Positions 59,439 to 64,000 of a stretch of 64,000 nt of DNA are shown here, piece after piece. The stretch is from Xenia sp. Carnegie-2017 (lineage: Eukaryota; Cnidaria; Anthozoa; Malacalcyonacea; Xeniidae). Each line of letters opens with the position of its first letter. Position 1 is the first letter of the stretch. Where the stretch lies: contig NW_025813481.1 in assembly GCF_021976095.1 (NCBI RefSeq), forward strand, positions 1,635,001 through 1,699,000. The letters run 5' to 3'. A program made the position numbers and the translations under genes. The notes beneath the pieces were generated by a model that made no database searches, had not been told where the DNA came from, and saw nothing but the letters and a program-made list of their open reading frames with translations.

Positions 59439-62400
59439 TTATTTTGATAACTGTTGCTTACAAGTAAAATGCTTCCCGACAACAGATCTCGATTTCCAAT
59501 CCTGTAACCTTACAATTCTGTTTACAAGAAGAGGAAGCTCTGGGAAAACTTGCAGTAAATACTCTTTGTAGTTGTCATCACTTTGTGACAGCTGTAGACG
59601 AGGTTTATTATCCTGATGAAAGTCTTGTATAAATTTTAAGCAACCTAACCATGTAGACTCGTAGTCTTCTTTTTTGACATTATTTGATGTTTTAAAATCC
59701 AAACGGTCCTTCCAATTTTTTAGACGATTTACTTGCTCACGGACATCTTCGTAGAGAGGATGATTTAAATTTGGTATCTCCGTATCCAGTGGATATGTAA
59801 CATTACAAAGCAGGTCAAGCTTATCATTATTGGACTGTAGATAAGGATGTTTTAACGCCTCGTTGGCTGATGGCCTAAGTTCAGGTTTTAGTTGTAGCAT
59901 CCATGTGAGAAGATCTTTAAGTTCAACATTATTGATTTCCTTCAAGCCAACAGGATTTCCACGCAGCATGTTGTATAGTCTATACTTCATACTTCCAAAA
60001 GGATGTTTCCCTTTTGTTACAACATAATAAGCTACCATTCCTGCACTCTAAATTTGATGAGAAGGCGACAGTGTTAAATAAACATAAAAAATAAATTTAT
60101 TTGTGCTTTGCGAATAGTCACATTCTGCACCTACCATTACATCTGATTCTTTTTTATAGCGAGCTTTAACACGTTTATCTTCATCTACATAGTAAGATTC
60201 AGGAGGTATCCAATATGGAGTTCCCTTATTAGCACCGGTTAAATGTGTTTTAAGGCCTTTCTTCAATATTCGACTTACTCCGAAATCAGTTATTAGAAAA
60301 TTGTCTTGTGCGTCTCGGAGAACATTAGATGGCTTTAAATCCAAATGGAGAATAGGATTTTGGTCCTTATGGAGATCAGCTAATCCTTTTAAAATTTGTG
60401 TGAAAATTTTAGGAAGAGATTTTTGAAGATAAGCTAAACTGGTTAATTCAGATGTCACAAAACTTTCTAGAGATTCTTCACAAAGGTCGAGTATCAAATG
60501 GACATAGTCTTTTGCACTCTCTTCATCAAAGCGGTAATAATGTACAACAAAATTCGACTTGATTTGACTCAAAATGGTCTTTTCATTCTGAGCTAGCTTC
60601 ATACAGTTATCTCGACGTATTCGTTTCACTGCTTTGCCGTAACCATCCTTTCCCAGTCCAACATAAACACGGGTTCCATCACTTCCTTTGCCAATGCAAA
60701 ACTCGTTTGAAAAAATTACACCTACTTCACTGACAAGTTCAAAGTCGACATTAGAATCTCGCCCATACTCGATCAATTTCAAAATCAAACCTCTATGCTT
60801 CGTTGATTCACCGATGTATTTCCATTCTTGCAACTGAAGTTCTGATTTGAAGAAAAAGAATAACTTCAGAAAGAGTAAAGCGAAAAAAAATTCCGCTAAA
60901 AACAAGACATCTTGTTTTTTATGTAATTTTTTCCCTGCCTTACTATTTTAAATTGTCGGCTGGAAATAGTTTTTGGTGGGAAAGAGTAAAATCATGCATA
61001 TAAATGAAAAAATCTCGTTTATATAATATTACTCTTTTCAGATAAATGAAATAATTTATCAATAAACAGTTTTTGTAAGAGTGAAAGAATTGATGTTTCC
61101 AGATTAGCAGGAACAAGGTCATACATAGGCAATTATAAAATAAACACAATGAAACGCGTGTGCTGATTGGTCTAGAGCTGAGTTTGCATTAGCCAATGCA
61201 AAGCACATCTGAGCTCAACCAATCAAATCAATCTAAACAATCAACCAGTCAAAGAGAATTTACAAATCAATCACGAATACATTTTAGAGAAAAAATTAAA
61301 ATGTTTGTCATTTTTGCATTATTGTTATTTTATAAAAGAAATAAAAGATGTTTTTCGTATTTGCACTGGCTTATGCAAACCTCGGAGACGTTTGTGAGAA
61401 CTCTCGAGCATGTGCAACCCTCGACATTCGGTCTTGCGCTTGCACTGATCTACTCTCGAGATCTCCCAAAGTTCTCCTCGGTTTGCATAAGCCTGTGCAA
61501 ACACAGTAAACATCTTTTATTTCCTAATCAAAACTACAACCATGGCAGTGACGTCGTGACGTTACTTAGTGATTAAATATAGCTACTCAAAGCCAAAGGT
61601 AAAAGGCCCGAGGGGCGTTTGTGGTGATTTTTATTATTCCAAGCCTAAAATTCAGGATTTTTTGTAATACTACACGTAGAGAAGACAATGTAATGTAAAT
61701 TACTAGTAATACTAATTTGAATAGTTGAATTCTAATTAGGTATATATGTTATTAATTTGTCTTACTAGAACAATAGAAATCGCGCCAACCATGGTATAAG
61801 TTGTATAATAAATAGTAAACAAAGTATTCTGCCACTTTTAATCCTATATTTATATTTGTTGATCAACCTAAACTGCCTTTAAAACTGAATTCGTGTGTAT
61901 TCTTTACCTTTGTTCTTCTTTTTTTCATCAAGTTCTTGCAATATAAATTTCATAGACTCCTGTACGGCATAACGTTCTTCCTTTTCATACATTTGTATCA
62001 GACGCTGCACAACGTTGGTTTGTTTTTCTATGTCTTCATCTTTTCTTGCAATCTCAAAATATATTTCATAAATACGTGTTGCATCATCCCATTGTTCAAG
62101 TTTATCAAACAATTCTGCTAATTCCCAATAAACAACTAGCACTCCACTCATGATTCCTGTTGAAGTAATAATTGACAAGTTCTTTATGTTATGGTCGATG
62201 AAATCTTTACTAACGTTAATACCACCAACTTTCTTTTGTCGATGTTGTGGATTTTCCTGTTGCGAAAGTTGTATTTCTTGCTGGTAAAGACTTTCAATAA
62301 GAGAGAATCCTTTTTTGTAATGCTCCAAGGACTGCTCGTAATTTCTACTCAACTTATTCAATCCTCCCAATGCAACATGGCAGAGAGAGTCTATTTCTTC

Positions 62401-62873
62401 TTTCTTTATACCATCATCTAATCTGTTATTGGTAGAATGAACACTCTCCAGCCCAACATATACTTCATGTTGAAAATATTTACTCTCTACTATTGATGAA
62501 AAATTCAAGCATTCATTAAAACAGTTCAATCCTTCCTCCATTTTATCAGAGAGGATGTAAGCGTTACCAAGACTAAAATATGCCATCATTTTGACGCTTT
62601 TCTCCTCTGCACCGTTTAAACATTTTTTGTACTGTTCAATTGCTGTTTCATAATCTCTATTATCATTACTTGAATTCCCCCTTTTCAAGAATGATAAAGC
62701 CCTTGGTAAGTCACTGTATGATGTAGATTTCTTATCGGAATCAAGCGAAGATTTGTCGGATCTCTCCATTGTTATTTTCAAATTTCTTTCACTTTCTTCC
62801 ATGGAATGTTCCATCTCAAACCTTGAACCAACGTCAGGAGATGAGTTATCGATTTTGGAAATGTAGCAAATAC
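59439..62873 (-). CDS. TPR-kinase-KEN-like protein (IRE1/RNase L-type kinase)
   Basis: Three exons: 61908-62873 (TPR), 60135-60841 (kinase N-lobe and most of the C-lobe), 59439-60047 (kinase end and KEN-like region). The TPR exon ends AACAAAG then gtaaag (phase 1); the kinase exon begins after ttcttcaaatcag with AACTTCAG, completing a GAA codon. The kinase frame has no start codon of its own after its acceptor. TPR signals: YETAIEQYKKCLNG, AYFSLGNAYILSDKMEEGL, YWELAELFDKLEQWDDA. Kinase signals: glycine loop IGKGSDGTRVYVG, lysine in GKAVKRI, HLDLKPSNVL, DFGVSRIL, GTPYWIPPESY, then SAGMVAYYVVTKGKHPFG, the IRE1/RNase L signature. The tail (YESTWLGCLKFIQDFHQD ... VFPELPLLVNRI) aligns with the KEN nuclease of IRE1-like relatives, but the RN..H catalytic pattern is not kept. 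The N-terminus (an ATG at 62,814 or an upstream exon) is open. Family members sense stress and cleave RNA; here the activity is uncertain. Confidence 0.75.
61132..61525 (+). mobile_element. composite inverted-repeat element, copy 2 (kinase-gene intron)
   Basis: A first part (61,132-61,340) is bounded by TATAAAATAAACACAAT and its near reverse complement ATTGTTATTTTATAAAA. A second part is a foldback with arms 61,344-61,408 and 61,448-61,517 (AAAGATGTTT...CTTATGCAAACC and its reverse). The same two parts occur together at 47,800-48,120. Confidence 0.75.
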
Positions 62874-64000
62874 CTGTGTAATAAAGTCGACAGTCACCAT
62901 TATGCTATATCCCACCAATGTATTACTTACTTAATATTTGTATTGTGTCCTATACTTTCTTGACTTCTTAACACTTTATGTTTTATAAAAATCCACACAT
63001 GTTAGGACTGTTTGTAAGATGCTTTTTTTCTTATGTTTCAAGAGCTTTTTAGGTCTGAATTATTTATTGTAGTTATTAATAAGTTTTAAAAGATGATTCA
63101 GTAGAGCTCGAAATTACTTAACATGACTTTATTAAAACTTTCGCTTCTTTCATATTTGATGATCCTGTATTCTTGTACTTTATATACAGATGTTTAATCT
63201 TGTTAAAAAAACAAGGCAACTTGGAAAAACGAGCGATAAGTATGACAAAGTTCAACAAGTATACTTCGCTGTTTTTGTTCCCATCACAAAATCTTTCAAA
63301 AATGCAAGCATTTCAAATTACCACAGCAGGAGACAGTGAGCCTTGCTGGGGAGAAACGAAAGGAATTTTCGAACTATTCATTTGAAACGTTAACGAAGGA
63401 CAAGAAAATAATCAGTTTTAGTCAGTTATTACAATACATGAAATTAAATAAATATTGATGATGAACAATGTTGAATTCAGTTTGAAATTCCAAAAATTCA
63501 TCCATTCATACAAAACACGCTAATCTCCCACGCAAAAGCATCGCAAGATATTTTTGGGAGGGGGAGAAGACCTCCTCGAATTTCCATAATTGAGTTGAAA
63601 GCAAAAATTTTTCAAGCAAAGCTCTAAAGTTTCTTTCACAGTTTTTAAAAGTTGAAAACATATTCGATGATCAGTTGATCAAGGTATTTGACTTATGTAA
63701 AATAACAGCAAAAATAGAAATATAATGATTAATCTATAATGATTTGCACTAGGAAAAATAAGAAGAAAATTGAGTAGAAAGACAGGCTCATGGCGATTAA
63801 ATTTATAACGTCTAACGCAATGTAATTTTCTTAACATTGTCATTAGGCTACATGTAATGAATAAATTAAAAAACTCAACCTGGTATTTTAAAACGTATAT
63901 CATGCATTCAGTCTTTAATTTTGAGAAGATTACAAAAGAACTAAGTCTTCGTACCTTATAATAAATTCCCGATCTTTCAGTGTTTCAACAAAATTGAAAC
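62874..64000. other. region upstream of the TPR exon
   Basis: AT-rich, no recognisable exon. The 5' exon or promoter of the TPR-kinase gene should be here or beyond the window. Confidence 0.4.

Noticed and set aside
63679-63903. Hydrophobic minus-strand frame as a transmembrane first exon of the TPR-kinase gene
   Set aside because: AT-rich sequence easily gives such Leu/Phe/Ile strings; no matching splice donor was found.

Overview
The window is nuclear DNA of an invertebrate animal, most likely a cnidarian or another early-branching marine animal. It is AT-rich. Genes are split into many short exons with GT..AG introns, the proteins resemble animal orthologues, and the repeats include Penelope-like and jockey/CR1-type retroelements plus several small inverted-repeat elements. 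The cnidarian guess rests on family recall, not on a marker gene.

Layout: (1) 0.3-2.8 kb, plus strand: the last exons of an FKBP15-like gene with an acidic, internally repeated tail. (2) 4.2-5.0 kb, minus strand: a secreted cysteine-rich protein whose frame appears broken. (3) 8.6-10.5 kb: a ~140-bp repeat holding a Penelope-like element, itself interrupted by a LINE 3' end. (4) 10.55-16.41 kb: a large satellite with a 39-bp unit built on the palindrome AAAGACTATAGTCTTT, reversing orientation several times; a decayed outlier lies at 17.3-17.6 kb beyond a Penelope fragment carrying a new 27-bp minisatellite. (5) 17,952-53,549, minus strand: a complete midasin (MDN1/Rea1) gene. I resolve 92 coding exons, about 16.0 kb of CDS and about 5,340 residues, with six AAA+ modules, a long linker, an acidic region and a C-terminal MIDAS domain. 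(6) 56,460 to ~59,010, minus strand: RO60 (TROVE2) in four visible exons. (7) 59,439-62,873, minus strand: an IRE1/RNase L-like kinase whose upstream exon encodes TPR repeats; donor and acceptor phases match, giving a TPR-kinase-KEN-like protein.

MDN1, RO60 and the kinase gene are tandem on the minus strand and all act in RNA or ribosome biology, although nothing shows that this grouping is functional. MDN1 is the ATPase that strips assembly factors from pre-60S ribosomes, RO60 binds misfolded small RNAs, and the third gene belongs to the family of RNA-cleaving stress kinases. MDN1 introns are crowded with minisatellites, short tandem duplications across splice sites, Penelope tails and small inverted-repeat elements.

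Four genes show apparent single-base frame changes (FKBP15-like, the secreted protein, MDN1 exons 16 and 40). In otherwise conserved MDN1 these look more like assembly indels than decay. Coordinates of splice sites are hand-derived and may be off by one or two bases.
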